This document shows positions 11,270-24,402 of a stretch of 64,000 bases of DNA, one piece after another. Location of the stretch: assembly GCF_905171775.1 (NCBI RefSeq), contig NC_053490.1, positions 523,618,827 through 523,682,826 on the forward strand. Direction: 5' to 3'. The position numbers and the translations under genes were made by a program. The DNA comes from Rana temporaria. Lineage: Eukaryota > Chordata > Amphibia > Anura > Ranidae. Numbering within the stretch: position 1 is the first letter of the stretch; each line of letters starts with the position of its first letter. Under the pieces are notes generated by a model, which made no database searches, was not told the origin of the DNA, and was given only the letters and a program-made list of their open reading frames with translations.

Positions 11270-12690
11270 TTCCTGAAATATTCTTCTCTGCTGGAGGACT
11301 CTGCTCCTTCCTCCTTCTCTGCTGGAGGACTCTGCTCTTTCCTCCAACTCTCCTGACATACTCTGCACCTTCCTTCCTCCGACTCTCCTTAAATGATCTG
11401 CTCTGCTGGAGGACTCTGCCCCTTCCTTTATCTGACTCTCCTCTCCTGAAATACTCTGCTCTGCTGGAGGACGCTTCTCCTTCCTCCAACTCTCCTGAAA
11501 TACTCTGATCTTTCCTTGCTCTGCCTCTCCTGAAATACTCTGCTCCTTCCTCTACCCAATTCTCCTCTCCTGAAATACTCTGCTCGAGGACTCTGCTCCT
11601 TCCTCTACCCAATTCTCCTTTCTACTGGAGGACTCTGCCCCTTCTTTTAATCGGCCTCTCCTCTCCTGAAATACTCTGCACTGCTAGGGGACTCTGGCTT
11701 TTCCTCCAACACCCCTCTCCTTAAATACTCTGCTCTGCTGGAGGACTCTGCTCCTTCCTCTACCTAATTCTTCTCTCTACTGGAGGACTCTGCCCCTTCT
11801 TTTATCGGCCTCTCCTCTCCTGAAATACTCTGCACTGCTAGGGGACTCTGGCTTTTCCTCCAACGCCCCTCTCCTGAAATAATCTGCTCTACTGAAAGCG
11901 GTAGTTCACCCACAATCCCATGATGTTACCATCGAGACAGGCATTGTAGCGCGAGCTACAGTATGCCTGTCCCGATTTTTTTAACCCCGTACTCACCTCG
12001 TAGTCGTCCATCGTAGATTCCGGCTCCCGCGGGGAATGGGCGTGCCTATGGAGAGGGAGGATGATTGACGGCCGGCCCTGGCACGTCACTCTCCCCGAAG
12101 ACAGCCGGAGTAGGTCTCGGCTCTTCACGGCGCGTGCGCACAGGCTATGCGCACGCGTCGTGAAGACCAAGCCTATTTCGGCTATTTCCGGAGAAGCGTG
12201 ACGCGCCAGAGCCGGCCGTCAATCATCCTCCGTCTCCAGAGGCACGCCCATTCCCCGGTATCTTCGATGGACGACTACAAGGTGAGTATGGGGGGAAAAA
12301 ATTCGGGACAGGCATACTGTAGCTCGCGCTACAGTGCCTGATTTAAAGGTAAAAGATAAAAAAATTTTTTTTTTCCTGTCGATAGGGTGAACCCCCGCTT
12401 GAAGGACTCTGCTCCTTCCTTTATCCGACTCTCCTCTCCTGAAATACTCTGCTCTGCTGGAGGACGTTTCTCCTTCCTCCAACTCTCCTGAAATACTCTG
12501 CTCCTTCCTCTACCCAATTCTCCTCTCCTGAAATACTCTGCTCCTTCCTCTACCCAATTCTCCTCTCCTGAAATACTCTGCTCCTTCCTCGACCCAATTC
12601 TCCTCTCCTGAAATACCCTGCTCTACTGGAGGACTCTGTCCCTTCTTTTATCGGCCTCTCCTCTCCTGAAATACTCTGCACTGCTAGGGG
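11270..12690. repeat. CT-rich degenerate minisatellite
   Basis: Loosely repeated modules such as CTCCTGAAATACTCTGCTC and TGGAGGACTCTGCTCCTTCC, in mixed order with variable spacing. One strand is strongly pyrimidine-rich. Minus-strand frames rich in Glu, Arg and Ser-Arg-Val-Leu are by-products of the modules. The array is interrupted by the MITE at 11893-12403. Confidence 0.85.
11893..12403. mobile_element. Kolobok-like foldback MITE inside the minisatellite, TGAA duplication
   Basis: Ends AGCGGTAGTTCACCC and GGGTGAACCCCCGCT match the Kolobok-like copies at 408 and 28348, but the flanking four bases are TGAA (11893-11896 and 12400-12403), not TTAA. Removing the element restores ACTGAAGGACTC, one base from the array motif ACTGGAGGACTC. 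The interior is a palindrome with GACAGGCATACTGTAGC-type arms. Confidence 0.8.
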
Positions 12691-12705
12691 ATATATATAT
12701 AATAA

Positions 12706-13395
12706 TTTACATAATAGCCAGGCTCAAAGTTACCAACCAAAAAAGCATTAAGCCCTGGTTCACACTGGGTACGATTTGGTACGATTTGAGATGCGATTTC
12801 ACATGTCAAATCGCATCTCAAATCGGCGGCAATGGCACCGTCCTAATCGATGCGACGCCGCATCTGCGGCGCTGCACCGATTTCAAAAAGTAGTTCCTGT
12901 ACTACTTTTTGCGAAATCGCGGTAAAATCGAGATTTTACCGCGATTTTGAATTCGCAGCAGTGTGAACCTAGCCAAAACCAAATTAATCTGTCTAGCTGT
13001 ATGCATTAAAAAACTGAGGTTTAGTTGCATGTATTTGCAAATACCTGTAGTAAGCTGCAGGCCAATGTCAAGGCACTCAGTGTGCTGCAGTCTCAACTAT
13101 GAATTTTAAAGTCTCCTAAAAAGGAGCACAGGCGTGCTAATCAATAGATATGGGGCAGGTGATCTCCTAAACCCGCCCCTACCTATAGTTGGTCTGGCAA
13201 AAAAGAGCACTGGAAACACAAAAAGACTGCAGCACACGGAGTGCCTTGACGTTGGCCTGCAGCTTACTACAGGTATTTGCAAATACATGCAACGAAACCT
13301 CTGTTTTTAATGCATACAGCTAGACAGATTAATTTGGTTTAGTGCTTTTTTGGTTGGTAACTGAGCCTGGCTATTATGAAAGAAAAAAATTATAA
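12706..13395. repeat. Large inverted repeat of unknown origin
   Basis: The left arm (about 12706-13088) and right arm (about 13230-13395) are inverted copies sharing AATACCTGTAGTAAGCTGCA, AATCTGTCTAGCTGTATGCA and TTACCAACCAAAAAAGCA motifs. The left arm is lengthened by a MITE at 12751-12977. Both ends run into short (TA)n tracts. It may be an unclassified foldback transposon. Confidence 0.7.
12751..12977. mobile_element. Palindromic MITE in the left arm
   Basis: Ends GCCCTGGTTCACACTG and CAGTGTGAACCTAGCC, with internal GATTTGAGATGCGATTT and its complement. The right arm of the surrounding inverted repeat lacks it, giving the empty-site sequence directly. Target duplication is short (AA or TAA) and unclear. 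Confidence 0.7.
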
Positions 13396-13429
13396 TATAT
13401 ATATATATATCGCATACTGCTAAAAACGC

Positions 13430-13995
13430 ATTTCATTTATAGTCCCAAAACCTCCCCCCCCCCCTTTTATCCATTTACAGGGATGGAGACCTGTGGTAGT
13501 TCCTATCATATGCCTCATCTAAAGTCCCAACCCTATCCCCCCCCCCTTTGACAAAATCGCAAGAACTTTCCTTGATGGATCCATTGCCTCACTTGGTTGC
13601 TGTAGAAGCCAATTGTATAGTTATTCGTAGACAAGGGTGCAATATTCTATACATCAACAGATCCATCAAGAAAGTTCCTGCATTTTATGCCATCACAAAG
13701 CAAAATGCTCTAATGTAAGAAGTTTCCATAATAGATCCATTGATGGAAGGTGGCACCTTTGTCTATGAATTCTGAACAACTGGCCTCTAAAGCAACCAAG
13801 TGAGGCAATGGATCCATCAAGGAAAGATCTTCCAAATTATGCGACCATAAGGCAAAAAAGCTTGCATGTCAAAAGTTTGATAAAATGAAAGAACTTTCCT
13901 TCATGAATCCATTGATGTAGATAAGGTGGTACTTTCATACATGAATAGGTCTACAAATTGGCTTCTACACCAAGTAAAGGCATTTGCGTCCCTGT
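13430..13995. repeat. Dispersed direct and inverted 20-40-bp modules
   Basis: Variants of CCTTGATGGATCCATTG occur at about 13569, 13660 (inverted), 13730, 13803 (inverted) and 13900. CACTTGGTTGC at 13591 is mirrored by GCAACCAAGTG at 13793. No family recognised and no coding frame. Confidence 0.5.
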
Positions 13996-14063
13996 GTAGA
14001 GGTGCATCGCATATTTACACACACACTCAATAATATAATATAAATTATAATTTAAATGTATTT

Positions 14064-14212
<149 letters not shown>

Positions 14213-14256
14213 AGTCCTTAGGCAGGCCTCATTGGGCCATGGAGTGGTGTCACATA

Positions 14257-14850
14257 CACTATATTGTCAAAAGTATCGGGACACCTGCTTTCACATGAAC
14301 TTTGACGGCATCCCAGTCTTAGTCCGTAGGGTTCAATATTGAGTTGGCCCCGCCCTTTGCAGCTATAACAGCTTCAACTCTTCTGGGAAGGCCGTCCACA
14401 AGGTTTAGGAGGGTGTCTATGGGAATGTTTGACCATTCTTCCAGAAGATCATTTGTGAGGTCAGGCAGGAAGAGGTCTGGCTCGCAGTCTCCGCTCTAAT
14501 TTCTCCCAAAGGTGTTCTATCCGGTTGAGGTCAGGACTATGCAGGCCAGTCAAGTTCCTCCATCCCAAACTCGCTCATCCATGTCTTTATGGACCTTGCT
14601 TTATGCACTGGTCCAAATCATTTATTGGAGGGGGGATTATGGTGTGGGGTTGTTTTTCAGGGGTTGGGGTTGGCCCCCTTAGTTCCAGTGATGGGAACTC
14701 TTAAGGCGTCAGCATACCAAGACATGTTGGACAATTTCATGCTCCCAACTTTGTGGGAACAGTTTGGGGGGATGACCCCTTCCTGTTCCAACATGACTGC
14801 ACACCAGTGAACACAGCAAAGTCCATAAAGACATGGATGAGCGAGTTTGA
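14257..14850. pseudogene. Tc1-derived foldback remnant of a transposase gene
   Basis: The left end CACTATATTGTCAAAAGTAT follows a TA and is a Tc1-like terminus. On the minus strand (about 14625 down to 14300) a decayed DDE transposase C-terminus is readable, with PDLNRIEHLW around the third acidic residue and a region ending GGANSILNP. On the plus strand from 14626 comes an internal part of the same gene (SAYQDMLDNFMLPTLWEQFG). The two meet head to head near 14625, the same junction as at 38960. The right terminus is missing. Confidence 0.8.
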
Positions 14851-17079
<2,229 letters not shown>

Positions 17080-17650
17080 GAGACTGAGGACATGATACAA
17101 GAGATGGTTAGAGACTGAGGACATGATACAAGAGATGGTTAGATACTGAGGACATGATACAAGAGATGGTTAGAGACTGAGGACATGATACAAGAGATGG
17201 TTAGAGACTGAGGACATGATACAAGAGATGGTTAGAGACTGAGGACATGATACAAGAGATGGTTAGAGACTGAGGGCATGATACAAGAGATGGTTAGAGA
17301 CTGAGGACATGATACAAGAGATGGTTAGAGACTGAGGGCATGATACAAGAGATGGTTAGATACTGAGGACATGATACAAGAGATGGTTAGATACTGAGGA
17401 CATGATACAAGAGATGGTTAGAGACTGAGGACATGATACAAGAGATGGTTAGAGACTGAGGACATGATACAAGAGATGGTTAGAGACTGAGGACATGATA
17501 CAAGAGATGGTTAGAGACTGAGGACATGATACAAGAGATAGTTAGATACTGAGGACATGATACAAGAGATGGTTAGAGACTGAGAACATGATACAAGAGA
17601 TGGTTAGAGACTGAGGACATGATACAAGAGATGGTTAGAGACTGAGGACA
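17080..17650. repeat. 31-bp minisatellite, about 18 copies
   Basis: Unit AGACTGAGGACATGATACAA + GAGATGGTTAG, 31 bp, nearly identical copies. Sequence-unrelated to the 31-bp array at 4262. The expansion starts inside an hAT-like sequence and ends abruptly at a T-family fragment. Confidence 0.95.
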
Positions 17651-18146
17651 TCCCCCATGGCCATCCACATATGCAAATACATGCCAGTGCCCATAAATGG
17701 GCACCGATTGGCACCATTATGAAACAAAATTCAGTGATGCCCAGCAATGCCATCCAGTGTCCACCTATCAGTGCCCATACATGCCACCTATCCGTTTCGC
17801 CCATGAGTGACCATCAGTGCCGCATACCAGTGCCACCTCATTGGGGTCCATCTGTGCCGCCTTATCAGTGCCCGTCATTGAAGAAAAAAAACATACTTCT
17901 TATTTGCAAAAAAATAAAAAATTTAACAGACACAAAGAAAAACTTGATTTGTTTTCGAAATAAAAATCGCAGAGGTGATCAAATACCACCAAAAGAAAGC
18001 TCTGTTTGTGGGAACAAAATTATAAAAAATTTTGTTTGGGTAAAGTATAGCATGATCGCGCAATTGTCAAATTGCGACAGCGCTGAAAGTTGAAAATTGG
18101 CCTGGGCATGAAGGTGTATAAAAGTGCCTGGCATCGAAGTGGTTAA
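17651..18146. mobile_element. T-family right half
   Basis: Begins inside the family at CCCATGGCCATCCACATATG, carries a degenerate CAGTGCC array and the ATCAAATACCACCAAAAG block, and ends GAAGTGG + TTAA at 18143-18146. The left half is missing. Confidence 0.7.
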
Positions 18147-18614
18147 ACTCTCCATCATGTTATCCTACGTGTCCGTGCACACATAGGCCCGGATTCACGT
18201 AGAATGGCGTATCTTTGTGCGGGTGTAACGTATCCTATTTACGTTACGCCTCCGCAACTTTTACAGGCAAGTATTCTCAAACGAAAGTTGCGGCGGCGTA
18301 GCGTAAATAGGCCGGCGTAAGCCCGCCTAATTCAAATGTGGTAGATGTGGGTGTGTGTTATGTAAATTTTATGTGACCCCATGTAAATGACGCTTTTTAC
18401 GAACGGCGCATGCGCCGTCCGTGAAAGTATCCCAGTGCGCATGCTCCAAATTAACCCGCAAGAAGCCAATGCTTTCGACGTGAACGTAAATGACGCCCAG
18501 CCCTATTCGCGAACGACTTAAAAAAATTTAATTTGACGCGGGAACGACGTCCATACTTAATATTGGTACGCCGCTGTGAAGCATATGCTTCAGTGTAATT
18601 TTCCCTGCTAGTAA

Positions 18615-19374
18615 TGTTGTGTGTGTGTGTTAGAGGATTTCAGGTGTGACTCACTCCTCGGCTAACAGGCTGTTGATATGGTAATGACCCTTCCTCAGCC
18701 AGTCCTATTTCAAAGGGTAAATGGTCTATTGTGTGTGTGTGAAGAAGCCCTGTGGTTACTGTTTACTGTGATTAGAAGTGGCTCATGTTAATTATTCTGA
18801 TTGCTTCATTGTGGTAATTATCTCTTCTATGCGGGGCCGGGCTGTCTAGATCAGTGTTTCCCAACTCCAGTCCTCAAGGCACACCAACAGGTCATGTTTT
18901 CAGGATTTCCCTCAGATGAAACGGCTGTGGTAATTACTAAGGCAGTGAAACTGATCAAATCACCTGTGCAAAATAATGGAAAGCCTGAAAACATGACCTG
19001 TTGGTGTGCCTTGAGGACTGGAGTTGGGAAACACTGGTCTAGATAATGTATTCTGTACAACTAGTAATTACCTTCACTGATGTCATTATCTAAAGAAAAT
19101 GTGTTTTCAGGGTCGGCTCCGAAATGTCTGCCTATGATCTGTATGGAAGCCCCAGTGTGAGGGGGCGGAGATTTGTCATTGTAACAGTTTTGGAAATTAC
19201 ATATAAGCTGTGTGTTATACCATTAAAGGCTGTCTTGTTCCAGCAGTAAGCTCTGACTCATGTGTGGCTTATTGGGCGATTCCAGGAATATCCCTCCTCG
19301 TGGAATATTGGGGTGATTTTCTTTATGGGGAGAAGGGAAGACTTTGACGGGGATATCATTCTAATACCGTCACA
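18615..19374. mobile_element. Candidate solo LTR inside the Harbinger element
   Basis: Starts TGTTGTGTGTGTG and ends ACCGTCACA. Near 19224 ATTAAAGGCTGTCTTGTTCC could be a polyadenylation signal and R region, followed by a U5-like stretch. No target duplication was found and boundaries are uncertain, so this is a weak call. It contains the hAT at 18852-19036. Confidence 0.35.
18852..19036. mobile_element. hAT foldback MITE (CAGTGTTTCCCAACTCCAG)
   Basis: A 185-bp hairpin with a perfect 8-bp duplication GTCTAGAT (18844-18851 and 19037-19044). It belongs to a common vertebrate hAT group recognised by CCTCAAGGCACACCAACAG. Confidence 0.95.
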
Positions 19375-19729
19375 GCCGCATCTACGCCTCATATAGCAGG
19401 GGTAACTTTACGCCGGGAAAAGCCTAACGCAAACGGCGTATCTGTACTGCGTTGGCCGGGCGTACGTTCGTGAATTCGCGTATCTAGCTGATTTACATAT
19501 TTCTAGGCGTAAATCAGCGTACACGCCCCTAGCGGCCAGCGTAAATATGCAGTTAAGATACAACGGAGTAAGAGACTTACGCTGGTCGGATCTAATACAA
19601 ATCTATGCGTAACTGATTCTAAGAATCAGGTGCATAGATACGACGGCTCGGACTCTGGAGATACGCCGGCGTAACTCGTTTGAGAATCCGGGCCATAGGC
19701 TGTTATCAGCAGTTTTGAGCAGGAAAAAA

Positions 19730-19762
<33 letters not shown>

Positions 19763-19883
19763 CGAATAAACGCAAAAAAAAAAAAAACGATACTGCAAAA
19801 AACGTTGAAAGAAGTTGAAACGCTCACAGCAAAGATACTAGCGTTTTTATAACGGTATTTTAAGGTCCAGTGTGCATGAGGCC

Positions 19884-20390
19884 CAAGGCTGCATTCACAC
19901 CTGAGCGTAGCTTGTTTGGTCGTTCTTTCCGGCGTTTTGTCATGCGTATTTTGCACGTTTGCATACAGCGTCGTCCGACGTTTTTTGTACTTCGACGTTT
20001 TTTATTTTAGCCAATAGGATAAATGATCATCTTTTCAGCACTTGTTGCTATGTTGGTAGATTTTTTTTATCTTCTGCCTGGGTGAAATGTTCTATTGATT
20101 AAAGCGACAAAACGCCCGTAGCAAACGCTCGTTGTCGTGCTAGACGCTTGAATCGAGAGTTTCCATTACTTTCTATGGGAAATACAAACGCTCAAAAACG
20201 CCCAAACCGCCCAATTCGCGCCACAAAAAAGGATCCGGAACTTGTTTGAGCTTCAAGCGTTCGGCGTCAGGCGTTTTGGAGTGGAGATGTGAACCATCTC
20301 TATAGGGAATAATGTATTTTTTTCCCCCTCTAGCGTTTGAGCGTCACGCTTCAGGCGACAAAACGCTCAGGTGTGAATGCAGTCTTAAAG
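19884..20390. mobile_element. Foldback MITE (GGCTGCATTCACACCTGAGCG)
   Basis: Ends AAGGCTGCATTCACACCTG and CAGGTGTGAATGCAGTCTT are inverted repeats, with GACAAAACGC motifs inside. Related copies: 24082-24402, 37797-38216, and a partial one near 41358. Confidence 0.65.
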
Positions 20391-20642
20391 GGAAATGATG
20401 TAGCAACAAAACGATCAGTACAATAATAAGCAAACAATGTATACAAATATTTACAATGTACACTGATATGTAGAATGTATACATACCATTAAAAACAAAG
20501 AAAGCATTGCGTCCCGCTCTTCACTCACAAACCCAAAATAGGCAAATGCTTGTGAAAAAGGGAAACAGGCTTTACAAGGTAAAAAGAAAAGAGAAGTCGC
20601 TGTAAGCGCAATCACGAAAAAAAAATGTTTACATGTCATTTC

Positions 20643-21400
20643 AACCACTTAACTACTTGCCGACCAGCCGCCGTCATTTTACGGCGGCAAGTCGGCTCCC
20701 CTGCGCGAGAGCCAGAACACACACAGGGAACATACTTAAAGCGGTTCTCCACCCTAAAGTGGAGTCCCGCTGATCGGAACCCTCCCCCCCTCCGGTGTCA
20801 CATTTGACACCTTTCAGGGGGGAGGGGGGTGCAGATACCTGTCTAAAGACAGGTATTTGCACCCACTTCCGGCCACACGCTACGGGCGAAAGACGGGCAT
20901 TCCGTCACATCCCGTCTGTCGCCCGTTGTGTGCTGGGAACACTCGGCTCCCAGCACACAGCGTGTGAGCCAATCGGCGGGCGCAGCGCGACTCGCGCATG
21001 CGCCGTAGGGAACCGGGCAGTGAAGCTGCAGCGCTTCACTTCCTGGTTCCCTGAGCGTGGATGGAGGGGAGAGCAGCAGAGAGACGAGCGATCGCTCGTG
21101 CTCTGCTGCGATCAGCGCTGGACTCCAGGACAGGTAAGTGTCCTAATATTAAAAGTCAGCAGCTGCAGTATTTGTAGCTGCTGTCTTTTAATATTTTTTC
21201 CCCATGGCACATCCGCTTTAACCCCTTCCCCACCCCCTAGTGTTAACCCCTTCCCTGACAGTGGCATTTTTATAGTAATCCAATGCAAAAAAAAAAAGCT
21301 GATCGCCGCCATTACTAGTAAAAAAAAAATATTAATAAAAATGCCGTAAAAATACCCCCTATTTTGTTAACACTATAACTTTTGCGCAAACCAAACGCTT
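20643..21400. mobile_element. T-family element split by a Kolobok-like MITE
   Basis: Left part starts CCACTTAACTACTTGCCGACC; right part has the CCGCCATTACTAG and ATAACTTTTGCGCAAACC blocks and ends truncated near 21400. The 20736-21221 element sits between them. Confidence 0.65.
20736..21221. mobile_element. Kolobok-like MITE (TTAAAGCGGTTCTCCACCC)
   Basis: TTAA at 20736-20739 and 21218-21221; ends AAGCGGTTCTCC and GGCACATCCGCTT. Its right third (AAAGTCAGCAGCTGCAGTAT) recurs inverted at 57503-57665. Confidence 0.7.
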
Positions 21401-21560
21401 ATTGCGAAATTGCCGGCCGTCGCATGGCGGGGGAGGCGGGGGCGCATGGAGCCTGTGTCTCCGTACGCCCCCGCCGCGCGATTGCGGCGGGCCCGCGACG
21501 GCCGGTAATTGAGCCCGCGGCCTTGTGAAGTCCCAAGCTTCCTTCTGTGACCTGGCGCCA
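21400..21560. repeat. GC-rich inverted repeat
   Basis: GCCGGCCGTCGC near 21410 is mirrored by GCGACGGCCGG near 21495; the loop is GC-rich and CpG-dense. Probably the hairpin end of a T-type element. Confidence 0.5.
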
Positions 21561-21771
21561 TCTGGTGGTGCCCGTTGGCATTACAAGTAAAACAGCAGAT
21601 CTAATGTGTAATTTTTCACTGCCATCTCCTTCCCTCTAATTAGAACCCATTATATATATTTTTTATTCTAACACCCTGAGAATAAAATGGCGATCGTTGC
21701 AATACTTTGTCACGCCGTATTTGCGCAGCGGTTTTACAAGCGCACTTTTTTGGGTAAAAAATACACTTTTT

Positions 21772-23314
21772 TTAACCACTTCCATATAGGGCCGAAACAA
21801 CTAATCGATTAATCGACAACTAATCGATTATGAAATTAATCGATTACAATTTTCATAATCGATTAATCGGCCAGTAACATAATGGGGTTAAAACAACAAA
21901 AATTAGCCCTTTATAGGGTTTTTTTAATACCATTATGTTACTAAACATCTCAGGCCGGGGTCACACCTCTGTGTGTTTTTTGGTCCTTTTTGCAGAAACG
22001 CACTACAGTTCATTTACATCTTTTCCTATGGGACACGTTCACATCCATGATTTTTTTCAGCTGCTGCGTATTTGGAAAGGGCCAGGACTTTTTAATGCAA
22101 AATGGCGCCATTTTGGGTTTTTTTGGTTCAATATACTTCAATGGAGAAGCTGCAGAAAAGCATGTAATGTGTTTTTGTGGCAATTTGTGTTTTGTAATCT
22201 GCCCAACAACAAATTGGGCCAAAAAAATAAAACATTTTATTTTATTTTTTAAGGCCATTATCCGATTAATCGAAACAATAATCGGCCAACTAATCGATTA
22301 TGAAAATAATCGTTAGTTGCAGCCCTACTTCCATACCGGGCACTTATGCACCTTCCTGCCCAGGCCAATTTCCAGCTTCCAGCACTGTCGCACTTTGAAT
22401 AACAATTGCGCAGTCATGCTACACTGTACCCAAACAATTTTTTTATAATTTTTTTCCCACAAATAGAGCTTTCTTTTGGTGGTATTTGATCACCTCTGCA
22501 ATTTATTTTTGCGCAACTAGAAAAAGACCGAAAATTTTGGAAAAATGTTTATTTTTTCATTTTTTTGGTAAATAAGTACATTTTTTTTTATTACGGGCAC
22601 CGATGAGGTGGCACTGATGGGCACCGATGAGGTGGCACTGGTATGCGGCACTGATGGGTACATATGGGTGGCACTGATGGGTACATATGGGTGGCACTGA
22701 TGGGTACATATGGGTGGCACTGATGGGTACATATGGGTGGCACTGATGGGTACATATGGGTGGCACTGATGGGGTGGCACTTGTTCATTTACAATTTTTC
22801 CAATCAGTGCCCATGTTGCCAGTCAGTGCACTGATTGTCATCTATTGTGCATATTTTTTACATGTGGATGGCCATGGGGGGGGGGGGGGGGGGGATGTAC
22901 CTGGCCATCCACGTTTCCTCCAATCCCCGGTGGTCCTGGCGGCTTCCCTGTGGTCTAGTGTGAGGGGGCTGCGCTGATTCAATCAGCGCGAACCCCCCGT
23001 CAGGAGAGCCGCCGATCGGCTCTCCTCTACTCGCGTCTATCAGACGCGAGTGAGGAAGAGCCGATCAACTGCTCTTCCTGTTTACATTGTGATCAGCCGT
23101 GATTGGACACGGCTGATCATGTGGTAAAGAGCCTCCACCGGAGGCTCTTTACCGAGATCGGAGATGCAGGGTGTCAGACTGACACCCCGCATCACCGATC
23201 GCCGTGCGCCCCCACTGGCGCGCGCCGACATGAAATCCTGCAGGACGTCCAGTCAGGATTTCACAACCACTTCCCGGACGTCAATTGTCCATTGACCGGG
23301 CGGGAAGTGGTTAA
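21772..23314. mobile_element. T-family element nested in a T-related element
   Basis: TTAA at 21772-21775 and 23311-23314; ends CCACTTCCATA and GGCGGGAAGTGG. It contains a 23-bp minisatellite at about 22600-22780 (unit GTGGCACTGATGGGTACATA + TGG) and a GC-rich palindrome at 22980-23280. The hAT at 21787-22327 sits 11 bp from its left end. Confidence 0.8.
21787..22327. mobile_element. hAT MITE with AATCGATTA terminal repeats
   Basis: Starts TAGGGCCGAAACAACTAATC and ends GATTATGAAAATAATCGTTAG + TTGCAGCCCTA; flanked by a perfect 8-bp duplication CTTCCATA (21779-21786, 22328-22335). Terminal runs of ATCGATTA-type repeats are typical of an hAT group common in fish and frogs. Confidence 0.9.
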
Positions 23315-24081
23315 TTAAAAAATAAAACAGTAAAGTTATCCCAATTTTTTTTATATTGTGAAAGATAATGTTACGCCGAGTAAATTGATACCCAACATGT
23401 CACGCTTCAAAACAGCGTCCGCTTGTGGAATGCCAACAAACATTTACCCTTTAAAATCTCCATAGGCGATGTTTAAAAAAAAAAATTAAACAAAATCTAC
23501 AGGTTGCATGTTTTGAGTTACAGAGAAGGTCTAGGGCTAGAATTATTGCTCTCACTCTAACGATCGTGGCGATACCTCACATGTGTGGTTTGAATACCGT
23601 TTACATATGCGGGCGCTGCTAACGTATGATTTTCGCTTCTGCGTGCAAGCTCGTCGGGACGAGGCGCGTTTTCTGGCTCCTAACTTTTTTAGCTGGCTCC
23701 TAGATTCCAAGCAAAATTTGTCAAACCCTGCCATAGGCGACGCTCTAATTTTTTTTACAGGTTACCCGTTTAGAGAGTTAGAGAAAGTCTAGTGCTAGAA
23801 TTATTACTCTTGCTCTAATAAACCGCGGAAATACATCACATGTGTTGTTTGAACACAGTTTACATATGTGGGCGCAATTTACGTATGCATTCGCTTCTGT
23901 GCGCAAGCACGAAGGGACGCGGCGCTGCTTTTTTTTTTACACTGTCCCTTTAACATTTTTTTTTTTTAACCCACTTTTATTATTACAAGGAATGTAAACA
24001 TCCCTTGTAATAGAAATAAGCACGACAGATCCTCTTTATTTCGAGATCTGGGGTCAAAAAGACCTTATCTCTCACATTAAG

Positions 24082-24402
24082 GCTGCAATCACACCTAGGC
24101 GTAGGCGATTTACGGCGTTTTGTACCGTGATTTGCCGCTACAAATTGCGGCGTTTTGTACCACGATTTGCCACGACAAAACACGTAGTTTTTACCCGCGG
24201 TTTTGTATAGGTCGTTGTCAGCTATGGGAACCGCCGAAGCCGCCCGATACACGCGACAAAAAAGGGTCCGGGACTTGTTTCAGCTTCAGGCATTCGGCGT
24301 GGACATGTGAACCATCTCCATAGAGAACAATGTTATTTTTCCCCTCCAGCGTATTGTAGCGTCGCGTTTCAGGCGACAAAACGCCTGTGAATGCAGCCTA
24401 AC
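24082..24402. mobile_element. Foldback MITE (GGCTGCAATCACACCTAGGCG)
   Basis: Ends AAGGCTGCAATCACACCTAG and GCCTGTGAATGCAGCCT; internal GGCGTTTTGTACC and GCGACAAAACGC. Same group as 19884-20390. Confidence 0.6.

Larger units (their letters stand above)
18186..19694. mobile_element. PIF/Harbinger-like element interrupted by an LTR-like insertion
   Basis: Inverted ends GGCCCGGATTC and GAATCCGGGCC are flanked by ATA on both sides (18183-18185, 19695-19697). GGCGTAAGCCCGCC, CGCATGCGCCGTCC and CATATAGCAGGGGTAACTTT match other copies at 27.7, 52.4 and 30.6 kb. About 0.8 kb of foreign DNA separates 18566 from 19382. Confidence 0.8.
21600..24080 (-). mobile_element. Reversed long-arm T element hosting a T element
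   Basis: The two flanks (21600-21775 and 23311-24080) together match the complement of the 9560-10526 element: ATAAAATGGCGATCGTTGC, then ACCCAACATGTCACGC, then a GAGATCTGGGGTC-type block. They are separated at a TTAA by the T element at 21772-23314. The right flank holds an internal duplication of about 300 bp (CTAGAATTATTGCTCTCACT at 23537; a relative near 23797). Confidence 0.7.

Noticed and set aside
11241..12517. Glu/Arg/Ser-rich minus-strand frames resembling low-complexity nuclear proteins
   Set aside because: They follow the CT-rich minisatellite modules and are interrupted by a MITE; no splice or start context.
20795..21349. 184-codon plus-strand frame
   Set aside because: It spans a Kolobok-like MITE and its junction with a T element; transposon sequence, no domain.
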